DNA of 64,000 nucleotides from Motilibacter deserti (GTDB lineage Bacteria; Actinomycetota; Actinomycetes; Motilibacterales; Motilibacteraceae). The stretch covers positions 588,129 to 652,128 of the forward strand of contig NZ_JAANNP010000002.1 of NCBI RefSeq assembly GCF_011250635.1, read 5' to 3'. Both the position numbers and the translations under genes were made by a program. The notes under the pieces are model-generated. The model did not search any database. It had not been told where the DNA came from and saw only the letters and a program-made list of their open reading frames with translations. Below are positions 1 to 8,434 of the stretch, piece by piece; positions within the stretch are counted from its first letter, which is position 1; each line of letters starts with the position of its first letter.

Positions 1-777
1 ATCTCGTGCCGGCGGACGGCCCGCGAGCTGCGCGTCGCTCCGCGCGAGGTCCTGGTGCTGAGCGTGCAGCAGGGGGCCGAGTGGGCGGCCGAGACGCAGG
101 GGACGACCCGCACGTCGCTGACCAGCGAGCTGTTCCTCAAGGACCTGACGACGACGTCGAGCTACGTGCGCCGCGGTGCGGGCTCGGCGCATTTCCTCTT
201 CGTGGACCACGCCCAGCTCGGGCTGCCGGCCGAGGACGTACGCCGCGCCGTCCGCCGCCTCGAGTCCAGCCCGCTGGTCGACCTGCTGCGCGACCACCTG
301 GCGGGGCTGGTCGCCGCGGCCCGCGTGGTGGCGCCCGGCCCGGCTACGGCCGCCCTGGCGGCGGCCACCACGGAGCTGCTGCGCGCGCTGGTGATGACGG
401 CGGCGGACGAGGACGGCGCGCCGCGGGCGTACGCGCTGGCAGAGACGCTGCTGCCGCGGGTCCGGCTCTACATCGCCCGCCACCTGCAGGACCCGGGCCT
501 CACGCCGGCGCGGATAGCGGCCGCGCACGCGGTGTCGCTACGCCAGCTCTACAACGTCTGGTCCGAGAGCGGGGAGCCGACGCTCGCGCAGTTCATCCTC
601 GCCGAGCGGCTGGCCGGGGCGCGGGCCGAGCTGGCGTCGCCGGCGGCGCAGGGCCGGACCGTGGCGTCGGTGGCGTCGGGCTGGGGGTTCGTGGACGCGA
701 CGCACTTCGGGCGGCGGTTCCGGCAGGCGTACGGCGTGAGCCCGGGGGAGTGGCGGCGGCAGGCGCTGGCGGCCTGA
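1..777 (+). CDS. AraC-family transcriptional regulator (5' end cut off)
   Basis: The reading frame is open from the first base, so the start lies outside the window; the GTG at 55 is only an internal codon. About 258 residues are visible. The last ~100 residues form the AraC/XylS DNA-binding domain: a first helix-turn-helix around 'LTPARIAAAHAVSLRQLYN' and a second ending in 'FVDATHFGRRFRQAYGVSPGEWR', which is the family signature. The region before it resembles the AraC-type ligand-binding (cupin-like) domain used by many actinobacterial regulators. The regulated target and ligand cannot be read from the sequence. The next gene starts 100 bases downstream and is probably separately transcribed. 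Confidence 0.88.
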   Translation: MSCRRTARELRVAPREVLVLSVQQGAEWAAETQGTTRTSLTSELFLKDLTTTSSYVRRGAGSAHFLFVDHAQLGLPAEDVRRAVRRLESSPLVDLLRDHLAGLVAAARVVAPGPATAALAAATTELLRALVMTAADEDGAPRAYALAETLLPRVRLYIARHLQDPGLTPARIAAAHAVSLRQLYNVWSESGEPTLAQFILAERLAGARAELASPAAQGRTVASVASGWGFVDATHFGRRFRQAYGVSPGEWRRQALAA

Positions 778-864
778 CCTCGTCTTGTCCACAGGCAGTG
801 CGCTGGGGCTGCGTGCGGCACGCGGGTTGTCCCCAGCCTCCCCCGGAGACCGCGCCCGGGCGCT

Positions 865-870
865 TAACCT
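865..870 (+). promoter_or_regulatory. candidate -10 element for a leaderless dinG transcript
   Basis: TAACCT fits the actinobacterial TANNNT -10 pattern and lies 8 bases before the ATG at 879. There is no Shine-Dalgarno sequence in between, which fits a leaderless mRNA. No convincing -35 is visible, so this is tentative. Confidence 0.35.
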
Positions 871-878
871 CGTACGTC

Positions 879-2903
879 ATGGCGAGCGGCGTGCGGAAGA
901 TCCCCGGGGTGAGCGAGACGCTCGCCGCGGCCGTTGCCGCGCTCGGGGGCGCCGAGCGGCCGGGCCAGGTCAAGATGGCCGAGGCGGTCGCCGACGCGAT
1001 GGAGACCGGCGAGCACCTGCTGGTCCAGGCCGGCACCGGCACCGGCAAGTCGCTGGCCTACCTCGTGCCCGCCCTGCTGCACGCCGCGCGCGGGGACGGG
1101 CCGGTCGTGGTCGCGACCGCGACGCTCGCGCTGCAGGCCCAGATCGTCGACCGCGACCTGCCGCGGCTGGCCCACGCGGTGTCGCCGCTGCTCGGGCGCA
1201 AGCCGACGTTCGCGATCCTCAAGGGCCGCTCCAACTACGTCTGCAAGGCCAAGCTCTCCGGCGCCGTGCCGGACGACGACGCGTCGGCGCTCTTTTCAAC
1301 GCCGTCCACGCCGCTCGGCAAGGACGTGCAGCGGGCGCGCGAGTGGGCGGGCGAGACCGAGAGCGGCGACCGCGACGAGCTGGTGCCGGGCGTGTCGCAG
1401 CGGGCGTGGCGGCAGGTCAGCGTGACCTCGCGCGAGTGCGTGGGGGCGCAGAAGTGCGCGTTCGGCCAGGAGTGCTTCGCCGAGCTGGCCCGGGCGCGGG
1501 CCGCCGAGGCCGACGTCGTGGTGACCAACCACGCGCTGCTGGCGATCGACGCGCTGGAGTCCTTCGCGATCCTGCCCGAGCACGACGTGGTCGTGGTCGA
1601 CGAGGCCCACGAGCTGGTCGACCGGGTGACCGGTGTCGCGACCGCCGAGCTGACGGCCTCGATGGTCGAGCGGGCGGGGTCGCGGGCGCTCAAGCTGGTG
1701 GACGACGAGGCCGCCGACCTGCAGGACTCGGCCACCGAGCTGGCCCGGGCCATGGACGACCTCGCGCCGGGACGGCTTCCGTCGCCGCTGCCCGCCGCGC
1801 TCACCGACGCCCTGATCACGATGATGGACGCGGCGCGCGCGACCCAGTCCGCGCTCAACCGCGTGAAGGAGGCGGAGGAGGGCGACAAGAAGGCCGCCCG
1901 GGCGGCGGTCGACGCGGCGTACGAGGTGGCCGACCGGCTGCTCACCCAGTCCGCGTGGGACGTGGCCTGGGCCTCGGTCAACGAGCGCGGGCCGTCGGTC
2001 TCGCGCAGCCTGCACGTGGCGCCGCTGTCGGTCGCCGGCCTGCTCCGCGACCGGCTCTTCGGCGAGCGGACCGTGGTCTGCACCTCCGCGACGCTCGAGC
2101 TCGGCGGGTCGTTCGACCTGGTCGCGCGGTCGCTCGGGCTCGGCGTGATCACGATCGACGGCGAGGACGTGGCCGGGTCGTCCTACGCCGCGCTCGACGT
2201 CGGGACGCCGTTCGACGCCGCGCGGCAGGGGATCCTGTACGTCGCGTCCCGGCTCCCGCAGCCCGGCCGCGAGGCGATGGCACCGCAGGTGCTGGACGAG
2301 CTGGAGGCGCTGGTCTCGGCCGCCGGGGGCCGCACCCTGGGACTGTTCTCGTCGATGCGCGCCGCGCAGGAGGCGGCGTACTCGATGCGTGAGCGGCTGG
2401 ACGTGCCGGTCATGCTGCAGGGCGAGGACACGACCGCCGAGCTGGTGCGCCAGTTCTCCTCGACGGCGTCGTCGTGCCTGTTCGGGACGATGTCGCTCTG
2501 GCAGGGCGTGGACGTGCCGGGGTCGGCGCTCCAGCTGGTGGTGATGGACCGGATCCCGTTCCCGCGGCCGGACGACCCGCTGATGGCGGCGCGCAAGGAC
2601 GCGGCGGGGCCGGCCGGGTTCCAGACGGTCTACACGGCGCACGCGGCGCTGCGGCTGGCGCAGGGCGCGGGCCGGCTGCTGCGCGCCGTGACGGACCGGG
2701 GCGTGGTGGCGATCCTCGACCCCCGGCTGACGACGAAGTCCTACGGCCGGTTCCTGCGCGAGAGCCTGCCGCCGTTCTGGATGACGACCAACCGCGAGAC
2801 CGTGCTCGAGGCGCTGCGCCGGATCGACAAGGACGCGCCGCCGATCGTGCCGGTGCGGGTGCCGCCGCCGCGGGCGGGAGCGTTGACGGCCGCTTCGGGG
2901 TAG
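879..2903 (+). CDS. dinG: ATP-dependent DNA helicase, DinG/XPD-like (Fe-S)
   Basis: A 674-residue superfamily 2 helicase of the XPD/DinG type, expected to unwind DNA with 5'-3' polarity in repair. The Walker A motif 'AGTGTGKS' has its Lys at residue 57 and the DEAH box 'VVVDEAHE' begins at residue 241. Between them lie four spaced cysteines (YVC, REC, QKC, QEC) that match the 4Fe-4S cluster of this family. The C-terminal helicase half carries motif VI 'QGAGRLLR'. I chose the ATG at 879 because the sequence from 'MASGVRKIPGVSE' onward is helicase-like. The frame is open further upstream, but that part is a shadow of the AraC gene. It stands next to a DNA ligase gene, which fits a DNA-repair neighbourhood. 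Confidence 0.9.
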   Translation: MASGVRKIPGVSETLAAAVAALGGAERPGQVKMAEAVADAMETGEHLLVQAGTGTGKSLAYLVPALLHAARGDGPVVVATATLALQAQIVDRDLPRLAHAVSPLLGRKPTFAILKGRSNYVCKAKLSGAVPDDDASALFSTPSTPLGKDVQRAREWAGETESGDRDELVPGVSQRAWRQVSVTSRECVGAQKCAFGQECFAELARARAAEADVVVTNHALLAIDALESFAILPEHDVVVVDEAHELVDRVTGVATAELTASMVERAGSRALKLVDDEAADLQDSATELARAMDDLAPGRLPSPLPAALTDALITMMDAARATQSALNRVKEAEEGDKKAARAAVDAAYEVADRLLTQSAWDVAWASVNERGPSVSRSLHVAPLSVAGLLRDRLFGERTVVCTSATLELGGSFDLVARSLGLGVITIDGEDVAGSSYAALDVGTPFDAARQGILYVASRLPQPGREAMAPQVLDELEALVSAAGGRTLGLFSSMRAAQEAAYSMRERLDVPVMLQGEDTTAELVRQFSSTASSCLFGTMSLWQGVDVPGSALQLVVMDRIPFPRPDDPLMAARKDAAGPAGFQTVYTAHAALRLAQGAGRLLRAVTDRGVVAILDPRLTTKSYGRFLRESLPPFWMTTNRETVLEALRRIDKDAPPIVPVRVPPPRAGALTAASG

Positions 2904-2912
2904 GGGCGGCCC

Positions 2913-4394
2913 ATGGCTGCGAAGGACCGGCTGTCGACCTACCGCTCGATGCGGTCGGCCGAGCGCACGCCGGAGCCGGTGCCGGCGGAGGGGCCGTTGC
3001 CCGCGGGCAACGACGACACGTTCGTCATCCAGGAGCACCACGCGACGGCGCTGCACTGGGACTTCCGGCTCGAGCGCGGCGGGGTGCTGGTCTCGTGGGC
3101 GGTCCCCAAGGGGCTGCCGACCGACCCGAAGCGCAACCACCTGGCGGTCCACACCGAGGACCACCCGATGGACTACGCGTCGTTCGCGGGGGAGATCCCG
3201 CACGGCGAGTACGGCGGCGGCCAGGTCTACCAGTGGGCGCGCGGGACGTACGAGACGGTCAAGTGGACCGACCGCGAGGTCCAGGTCGTGCTGCACGGCG
3301 GACCCGCGGAGATCGACGGCGCGAAGTTCGTGCTGTTCCAGACCGGCGGCAAGAACTGGATGGTGCACCGCATGAGCCCTGCCCCTGCCGCTGCCTCGGG
3401 GAGGTCGTGGGCGCCGTTGCCCGAGCTCATCAAGCCGATGCTGGCCACGGCCGGGTCGCTGCCCCCGCCCCGCGACGACGACCAGTGGGCCTTCGAGATG
3501 AAGTGGGACGGCATCCGGGCGGTCGTCTACATCGAGGGCGGCCGCGCGCGGGCCGTCTCGCGCAACGACCTGGACGTCACGGGCGGCTACCCCGAGCTGC
3601 GCGCCCTCGGCGAGGCGCTCGGGTCGCGGCAGGTCGTGCTGGACGGCGAGCTGGTGGCGTTCGGCCCGGACGGGCGCGTGTCGTTCGGGGCGTTGCAGCA
3701 GCGGATGCACGTACGCGGCGCCTCCCAGGTCCGGTCGCTGGCGCGCTCGGTGCCGGTGACGTATCTGATCTTCGACGTGCTGCACCTGGACGGGGAGTCC
3801 ACGCTGGAGCTGCCGTACGACGAGCGCCGTGCGCTGCTGGAGGGCCTCGGGCTGGCCGGGGCGCGGTGGGCGACGCCGCCGGTGTTCGTGGGGGGCGGGG
3901 CGGACGCGATGGCGGTGTCGAAGGCCCAGGGGCTCGAGGGCGTGGTCGCCAAGAAGCGGGACTCGACGTACGACCCGGGGCGGCGCTCGGGGTGCTGGGT
4001 CAAGGTCAAGCACTTCCTCACCCAGGAGGTCGTGCTGGCGGGCTGGAAGCCGGGGGAGGGGCGCCGGCGCGGGGGCATCGGGTCGCTGGTGCTGGGGGTC
4101 TACGGCGACGAGGGGCTGACGTACGTCGGGAACGTGGGGACCGGCTTCACGGCGGCCGCGCTGGCGGACCTGGAGCGCACGCTCGCGCCGCTGGAACAGG
4201 CGCAGAGCCCGTTCGACGTCGAGGTACCGAAGACACACGCCAAGGACGTGCATTGGATCTCACCAACCCTGGTTGGTGAGGTTGAGTTCGGTAACTGGAC
4301 CCGAGACGGAAGACTGCGTCACCCTTCGTGGCGGGGCCTGCGACCCGACAAGCGGGCCGAGGAGGTACGTGTAGAGCCGCAGGGAAACGGCTAG
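2913..4394 (+). CDS. ligD: LigD-type ATP-dependent DNA ligase with N-terminal 3'-phosphoesterase
   Basis: This 493-residue protein has two LigD modules. Residues ~25-155 are the 3'-phosphoesterase domain ('FVIQEHHATALHWDFRLE', 'GEIPHGEYGGG', 'GKNWMVHRM'), which trims 3' ends in bacterial non-homologous end joining. Residues ~170-480 are the nucleotidyltransferase and OB-fold ligase domain with the adenylation motif 'KWDG' (Lys197), 'DGELVAF' and the late motif 'GVVAKKRDSTY'. The polymerase/primase module of full LigD is absent, and no Ku gene is in this window, so those functions must be encoded elsewhere or the protein acts without them. It starts 9 bases after dinG and may be co-transcribed. 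A perfect palindrome sits in its 3' end (4259-4280). Confidence 0.9.
   Translation: MAAKDRLSTYRSMRSAERTPEPVPAEGPLPAGNDDTFVIQEHHATALHWDFRLERGGVLVSWAVPKGLPTDPKRNHLAVHTEDHPMDYASFAGEIPHGEYGGGQVYQWARGTYETVKWTDREVQVVLHGGPAEIDGAKFVLFQTGGKNWMVHRMSPAPAAASGRSWAPLPELIKPMLATAGSLPPPRDDDQWAFEMKWDGIRAVVYIEGGRARAVSRNDLDVTGGYPELRALGEALGSRQVVLDGELVAFGPDGRVSFGALQQRMHVRGASQVRSLARSVPVTYLIFDVLHLDGESTLELPYDERRALLEGLGLAGARWATPPVFVGGGADAMAVSKAQGLEGVVAKKRDSTYDPGRRSGCWVKVKHFLTQEVVLAGWKPGEGRRRGGIGSLVLGVYGDEGLTYVGNVGTGFTAAALADLERTLAPLEQAQSPFDVEVPKTHAKDVHWISPTLVGEVEFGNWTRDGRLRHPSWRGLRPDKRAEEVRVEPQGNG
4259..4280. repeat. perfect 10-bp-arm palindrome inside the 3' end of ligD
   Basis: CTCACCAACC - CT - GGTTGGTGAG is a perfect inverted repeat with a 2-base spacer. 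It lies within ligD codons, about 125 bases before the start of the winged-helix gene at 4405. It has the size and symmetry of an operator for a dimeric regulator, but could equally be a chance or RNA hairpin. Base composition here is lower in G+C than the rest of ligD. Confidence 0.5.
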
Positions 4395-4404
4395 GCTGCA
4401 CCAC

Positions 4405-4683
4405 GTGGCCGATCGAGAGTGGACCTTCCTCAGCAACCACGGGCACGTGCTCGTGGCCATCGCCCAGGACCCGGAGGCTCGGGTCGTGGACATCGCCGAG
4501 CGCGTCGGCATCACCGACCGGGCCGTGCAGGCCATCCTGAACGACCTCGAGGCGACGGGGTACGTGCGACGGACCCGCGAGGGGCGTCGGAACACGTACC
4601 GCGTGCTCCGCGGGGGCCGGCTGCGGCACCCGCAGGAGAAGAAGGTGCGCGTCGGCGGGTTCCTGGAGCTGTTCGGCGCCTGA
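4405..4683 (+). CDS. small winged-helix (MarR/ArsR-like) transcriptional regulator
   Basis: A 92-residue protein from a GTG start, 10 bases after ligD stops. Nearly the whole length is one winged helix-turn-helix: 'HGHVLVAIAQDPEARVVDIAERVGITDRAVQAILNDLEATGYV' gives the helices and 'RRTREGRRNTYRV' the wing. Proteins of this type are common in actinomycetes and act as dimeric repressors, but have no recognisable ligand site here. The position suggests co-transcription with ligD or control by the palindrome inside ligD. The target is unknown. Confidence 0.75.
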   Translation: MADREWTFLSNHGHVLVAIAQDPEARVVDIAERVGITDRAVQAILNDLEATGYVRRTREGRRNTYRVLRGGRLRHPQEKKVRVGGFLELFGA

Positions 4684-4701
4684 TCCGCACTTCACGGGTG
4701 G

Positions 4702-4719
4702 CGGCCGCTGCGGCGGCCG
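4702..4719 (+). terminator. weak GC hairpin after the winged-helix gene
   Basis: CGGCCGC-TGCG-GCGGCCG forms a 7-bp stem 18 bases after the stop, without a clear T-run. The rest of the gap up to 4972 shows nothing firm apart from one DnaA-box-like word near 4923. Confidence 0.35.
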
Positions 4720-4972
4720 TCTGCTCGTGATTGGTCGGTGTTCGAGGTGCTGGCCTTCGGTGATCACCGTTGCGCGCATCCGGGTGCGGGTGCTGTTCCT
4801 GGGGTTGCCTCGGCCGTCGCCGTCCTCGTCGCTCCTCCCGGCTGGCTCGGGGGCGCCGTTTCGTGGTCTCGCGCCGGCGTGGCGGGGCGCGTACGCCCTC
4901 CGTGTGACCGGGCCGTCACCCGTCTGTGGATAACGCCAGCGGGGTGCGTGCGCACTAGCTACGGTCCCGGTC

Positions 4973-5545
4973 ATGCGCCTCAGGTCCTTGAACGCGGTGG
5001 CCGCCGCCGGGTCGGCCGTGATCATGCTCGGTGGGTGTGGTGGTGGGGGTGGCGGCCAGGCTGCGCCGGCGGTGGTCATCCCGACGCAGGTGGCGAGTGT
5101 GAGTGCTCGTCCGGCGGCGCCTACGCCGACGGTGGACGTGACGTCTGAGACGTACGAGAGCGCCAAGAGTTTCGTCGGCCACTACGTCGACCTCGTCAAC
5201 TACGCGTATCGCACGGGGGACGCGCGCCCGATGCGGTCGCAGAGCCTCGCTGAGTGCGTAGCTTGCTCCAGGTACTCAACCTCGGTGTCGGACGTGTTCT
5301 CCTCAGGCGGCCACTTCGAGAAGTACGCGATGGAGGTCACCGACCTGGCCGCTCCGGGGCGAGCTGGCACGGAGGTGCAGACCGTCATGGTCACCCTGGA
5401 TTACGACGGCCTGGTGTGGGTCGACAATGCAGGAAAGCGGCGGTCTGTCGATAAGCCTGCTAGCGACGTTCGTCTATTCTTCCGACTGCAACACGCCGGT
5501 GATGGGTGGCGGGTTGCGGGCATCGACAGCGGTGCGGTCACGTGA
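4973..5545 (+). CDS. DUF6318-like secreted lipoprotein
   Basis: A 190-residue lipoprotein. The N-terminus is a lipoprotein signal with lipobox 'MLGGC' (Cys near residue 22), followed by a glycine run and a short Ala/Pro/Thr linker, as expected for membrane-tethered actinobacterial lipoproteins. The mature part ('SAKSFVGHYVDLVNYAYRTGD', 'SLAECVACSRY') matches my recollection of the DUF6318 family, which has two close cysteines and an NTF2-like shape. Function is unknown. Its stop codon overlaps the next start (GTGA), so the two genes are translationally coupled and probably act together at the cell surface. Confidence 0.75.
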   Translation: MRLRSLNAVAAAGSAVIMLGGCGGGGGGQAAPAVVIPTQVASVSARPAAPTPTVDVTSETYESAKSFVGHYVDLVNYAYRTGDARPMRSQSLAECVACSRYSTSVSDVFSSGGHFEKYAMEVTDLAAPGRAGTEVQTVMVTLDYDGLVWVDNAGKRRSVDKPASDVRLFFRLQHAGDGWRVAGIDSGAVT

Positions 5546-6441
5546 GCGTCATGAACAACGAGCGCCTCCGGGTCAGCAAGACTTTCATCCTGTGCTTCGT
5601 GGCGGCGATGGCACCAGCCGGCGCGGCGTCTGCTGTCGGGGTCACGCCCGCTCCGTGCGGCGGTCTCAGCTGCACGCCGGGGTGGGGGGTGACTAGCCCA
5701 GGAGCTACCACCCGACCAACTTCCCCTCCTGGATCGTCCGCACCGTCCGGCGACGTCCACGAGGGCCCGTACGTCGAACGGGCCTATACGCCAGCGTGCG
5801 ACGGAAACACGCCCGGGGACGTCGTGGACCCCGGATGCACTCGCGCGACAACAGGCTGCGGCCCCGGCGAAATCAGAAGCTGGATCTGGACTCGCACGGT
5901 CACTCCTCCAGCTCCTCCTCCCGATGTATGGACGTTGGGTGATCTGGTCTGCCGAAGTGAGTCAGCGCCGGCGCTGGAGGAGCCGCGGGCTACGCCGGAG
6001 CAGATTTACGAGGCGTATCGTCACCTGCCGGTGAAGCGTGCCGACGTCGGCGTGCAGCCCGAAGGGAGAACCCTGGTTGGTCTCCCGACAATTTTCTTCA
6101 CGCGAGTTTCAGATGAATCGCGATGGGAGGACGTGCGAGTAGCTGGGGAGGAGATCGACTTCATCGCCACTCCCGAGAAGTACATCTGGCACTTCGGCGA
6201 CGGCATCGAGCTGACGACGACCGACCCCGGCAAGCCATACCCGAACCAGACCGTTACCCACAAGTACATGGACTCCGGGGCCACCGTCCGCCCTTCCGTC
6301 ACCGTCGTCTGGGCCGGTAAGTACCGGCACCACGACGAGACGGTCTGGCGCGAGGTCCCGGACCATGTCGAGGCGGACGGTCCGACGGTCGCCTTGGAGG
6401 TCGCGTCAGCCGGATCGGAGCTGGTCAGCGGCGAGTCGTAG
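5542..6441 (+). CDS. secreted protein with PKD-like domain
   Basis: About 299 residues from the GTG at 5542, which overlaps the upstream stop; an ATG at 5551 is an alternative. The N-terminus is a signal peptide ('[19 protein letters not shown]'), followed by a Cys/Pro-rich region. Near residues 200-265 there is a PKD-type beta-sandwich signature: '[12 protein letters not shown]' and '[18 protein letters not shown]'. The stretch has weaker G+C bias than most neighbours. Lipoprotein plus PKD-protein pairs with overlapping ends recur in actinobacterial genomes, but the function is not known to me. No enzyme motif is visible. Confidence 0.7.
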   Translation: MSVMNNERLRVSKTFILCFVAAMAPAGAASAVGVTPAPCGGLSCTPGWGVTSPGATTRPTSPPGSSAPSGDVHEGPYVERAYTPACDGNTPGDVVDPGCTRATTGCGPGEIRSWIWTRTVTPPAPPPDVWTLGDLVCRSESAPALEEPRATPEQIYEAYRHLPVKRADVGVQPEGRTLVGLPTIFFTRVSDESRWEDVRVAGEEIDFIATPEKYIWHFGDGIELTTTDPGKPYPNQTVTHKYMDSGATVRPSVTVVWAGKYRHHDETVWREVPDHVEADGPTVALEVASAGSELVSGES

Positions 6442-6478
6442 GGGCGTCCGGATCATCCACAAACGTGTCACGAAGCCC

Positions 6479-6507
6479 TTTGCCGAGAGTGCTCTTACTG
6501 CTACGCT
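6479..6507 (+). promoter_or_regulatory. candidate promoter for the cold-shock gene
   Basis: TTTGCC (6479-6484), a 17-base spacer and TACGCT (6502-6507) resemble an actinobacterial housekeeping promoter. Transcription from about 6514 would give a 5' untranslated leader of ~130 bases, a length typical of cold-shock mRNAs. Confidence 0.45.
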
Positions 6508-6641
6508 CCACCTCGGTCGCAGAGGTTCGTGCGTGTGTGCGTAAGTTGCGTGGCGCTCGCAGTGGATCGTTCACGCGGGCGTGTAGGTCCCATGCAGAGG
6601 TGGGGCCCCCGTGGCGACCAGAGCCAGGAAGGTTCGAGGTT

Positions 6642-6842
6642 ATGGCTCAGGGCACCGTTAAGTGGTTCCGTGACGACAAGGGCTACGGGTTCATCGAGCA
6701 GGACGGCGGCCCCGACCTGTTCGTGCACTTCCGCGCCATCCAGGGCAACGGGTTCAAGACCCTCGCCGAGGGGCAGCGCGTGGAGTTCGACACCGAGCAG
6801 GGTCAGAAGGGGCCGCAGGCGGTCAACGTCCGCGTCGTCTGA
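6642..6842 (+). CDS. CspA-family cold-shock protein
   Basis: A 66-residue single OB-fold domain. Both RNA-binding motifs are present: RNP1 as 'KGYGFIE' and RNP2 as 'LFVHFRAI', with the family opening 'GTVKWF'. It should bind single-stranded nucleic acid and melt RNA structure. The ATG at 6642 follows a purine-rich ribosome site (AGGAAGG). The FRAI form (Phe-Arg in place of the more usual His-Ser-Ala) is seen in several actinobacterial Csps. It is monocistronic: a long leader precedes it and a strong hairpin terminator follows within 20 bases. Confidence 0.95.
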   Translation: MAQGTVKWFRDDKGYGFIEQDGGPDLFVHFRAIQGNGFKTLAEGQRVEFDTEQGQKGPQAVNVRVV

Positions 6843-6860
6843 GACACCCCTAGACTTCGA

Positions 6861-6896
6861 CTAAGCCCCGCCGGCCAGCAGGCCGACGGGGCTTAG
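6861..6896. terminator. strong bidirectional terminator between csp and lexA
   Basis: CTAAGCCCCGCCGGCC - AGCA - GGCCGACGGGGCTTAG makes a 16-bp stem with a single G-T wobble. It starts 18 bases after the cold-shock stop and is flanked by short A/T stretches, so it can also stop transcription coming from lexA. Confidence 0.85.
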
Positions 6897-7022
6897 TCGT
6901 TACGCCGAGCAACATTTCTGGCCTCGCTTGCGGCCGTCCTCGTGCCTGCATTCTTTCGCCATGCAACCGGCGCCGTTACGAGCTCGTTAATAGTCGACGT
7001 CGCACGTGACAGCTGGCTGCAC

Positions 7023-7694
7023 TCAGACCTTTCGCAGGACCGCCACGACCCGTCCCAGAACGGTTGCGTCGTCGCCCGGAATGGGCTCGTAGGCAGCGTT
7101 GTGCGGCAGCAGCCAGATGTGGCCGTCGCGACGGCGATACGTCTTGACTGTCGCCTCGCCGTCGATCATGGCTGCCACGATCTCGCCGTTGTCCGCGACC
7201 GGCTGCTGTCGCACCACGACCCAGTCGCCGTCGCAGATCGCGGCCTCGATCATCGAGTCGCCCCGGACCTCGAGCAGGAACAGCTGCCCGTCCCCGACGA
7301 GCCGACGGGGGAGAGGGAACACGTCCTCGACGGCCTGCTCCGCGAGGATCGGGCCGCCCGCGGCGATCCGCCCCACGAGCGGCACGTAGCTCGGCGCCGG
7401 TCGCTCGTCGAGCTCCCCTGTCTCGTCCGGCACCTCGTCCAGCTCGGGCGACACGACCTCGATGGCCCGGGGGCGGTTCGGGTCCCGTCGCAGGTATCCC
7501 TTGCGCTCGAGCACCCGCAGCTGGTGCGCCACGCTGCTGGGGCTCGTCAGGCCGACCGACTCCCCGATCTCACGCATGCTCGGGGGGTAGCCGCGGCGCT
7601 CCACGTTGTCGCGGATCACCTCGAGCACCTTGCGCTGGCGGGGGGTCAGCCCCGAGGCGTCGGCAGGCCCGTCGGGGATCTCGCGGACGCTCAC
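7023..7694 (-). CDS. lexA: SOS repressor LexA
   Basis: A 223-residue LexA. The N-terminal winged helix is '[12 protein letters not shown]' to '[15 protein letters not shown]'. The C-terminal S24 peptidase domain has the self-cleavage site Ala112-Gly113 in 'RIAAGG', catalytic Ser147 in 'RGDSM' and Lys184 in 'ATVKTY'. RecA-stimulated self-cleavage releases the SOS regulon. I chose the GTG at 7694 because GGAGG lies 5 bases before it; a TTG at 7706 would add four residues but lacks a site. It is divergent from an SOS-type LysM gene, with LexA-type operators in the shared region, so it is almost certainly autoregulated. Confidence 0.96.
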   Translation of the reverse strand: MSVREIPDGPADASGLTPRQRKVLEVIRDNVERRGYPPSMREIGESVGLTSPSSVAHQLRVLERKGYLRRDPNRPRAIEVVSPELDEVPDETGELDERPAPSYVPLVGRIAAGGPILAEQAVEDVFPLPRRLVGDGQLFLLEVRGDSMIEAAICDGDWVVVRQQPVADNGEIVAAMIDGEATVKTYRRRDGHIWLLPHNAAYEPIPGDDATVLGRVVAVLRKV

Positions 7695-7785
7695 GCGCTC
7701 CTCCAAGTCGTACTGCGCACCCTCGCGGACGCCGGTCAGCGCCGCGATCTCTGAGGCAAACGCTAGCGAGGACGGCGGTCCCGTT

Positions 7786-7799
7786 CAAACATGTGTTCG
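7786..7799. promoter_or_regulatory. LexA operator (SOS box) 1
   Basis: CAAACATGTGTTCG matches the Gram-positive SOS consensus CGAAC-RNRY-GTTYG at all but one position. It lies 91 bases upstream of the lexA start and 86 bases before the LysM gene, so it can serve either. Confidence 0.8.
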
Positions 7800-7837
7800 A
7801 TTCGGCGTGTTGCTTGTCGGTCCCAGGTGGTACAACA

Positions 7838-7867
7838 CGTACAGGTGTTCGATCGAACGCCTGTACG
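7838..7867. promoter_or_regulatory. 30-bp near-perfect palindrome, probable second LexA operator
   Basis: The 30-base stretch from CGTACAGG to CCTGTACG reads almost the same on both strands, with one mismatched base pair. It contains CGAACGCCTGTACG, a two-mismatch SOS box, in both orientations, overlapping at the central GTTCGATCGAAC. It lies 18 bases before the LysM start, the position expected for an operator that blocks that promoter. Confidence 0.65.
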
Positions 7868-7885
7868 AGGACCTGGAGGCTACTG

Positions 7886-8233
7886 ATGAGCACGCTGACC
7901 GTCGCACCCCGCCCCCTGTCGCACCCGCAGCAGGCCGTCTCCCACCTGCGCCTCACGACGCGGGGCAAGGCCGTGATCGTGGTCGCGCTGGCGATCCTTG
8001 CGCTCCTCGCCCTCAGCTGGGGCCGCGGGGGCGGTGTCCAGGCCTCCTCCACGTCGGCCGGTCCGGCCACCGCCTACACCAGCGTGGAGCCCGGAGACAC
8101 GCTCTGGGCCATAGCGCTCAGAGTCGCCCCCCAGGACGATCCGCGCGACACCGTCGACCGCATCCTCGAGCTCAACGCCCTGACCACGGCCAAGATCGAG
8201 CCCGGTCAGCGGCTGATCGTGCCGTTGTCGTGA
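7886..8233 (+). CDS. LysM membrane protein divergent from lexA (SOS cell-division inhibitor type)
   Basis: A 115-residue protein with one transmembrane helix (residues ~30-48, 'AVIVVALAILALLAL') and a C-terminal LysM domain ('YTSVEPGDTLWAIAL...IEPGQRLIVPL') that binds peptidoglycan outside the membrane. I chose the ATG at 7886 (GGAGG ten bases before) over the longer frame because the operator palindrome lies between them. This layout, lexA divergent from a small membrane LysM gene, is that of Bacillus yneA, Corynebacterium divS and mycobacterial Rv2719c, which delay division during DNA damage. The same role is inferred here. Confidence 0.82.
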   Translation: MSTLTVAPRPLSHPQQAVSHLRLTTRGKAVIVVALAILALLALSWGRGGGVQASSTSAGPATAYTSVEPGDTLWAIALRVAPQDDPRDTVDRILELNALTTAKIEPGQRLIVPLS

Positions 8234-8254
8234 CCTGCTGAGCTGCGGGGTCTG

Positions 8255-8284
8255 TTGACATCCCGTCCGAGGGCCCGGTCACAC
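8255..8284 (+). promoter_or_regulatory. candidate promoter upstream of GH97 gene
   Basis: A perfect -35 TTGACA at 8255-8260 is followed by an 18-base spacer and TCACAC, a poor -10. It would give a ~150-base leader before the start at 8435. Confidence 0.35.
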
Positions 8285-8434
8285 TGCGGACGCGGAACCG
8301 ATTCCGTGCGGATTGTCGGGCTGTTGCCCGCCGGGCTTGCCGTCCTGGTCGGCCATCACAGCCACGTCCGTCCGCCCATCCTGCCGGCTCACGTCGAGGG
8401 GCCGGCGAGGCAACGACGCCTTCCGGGAGACCGC

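Noticed and set aside
780-835. TTGTCCACA and TTGTCCCCA words, and a similar TTATCCACA near 4923: possible DnaA boxes or origin
   Set aside because: Only isolated words, not a cluster, and no dnaA, dnaN or AT-rich unwinding region nearby.
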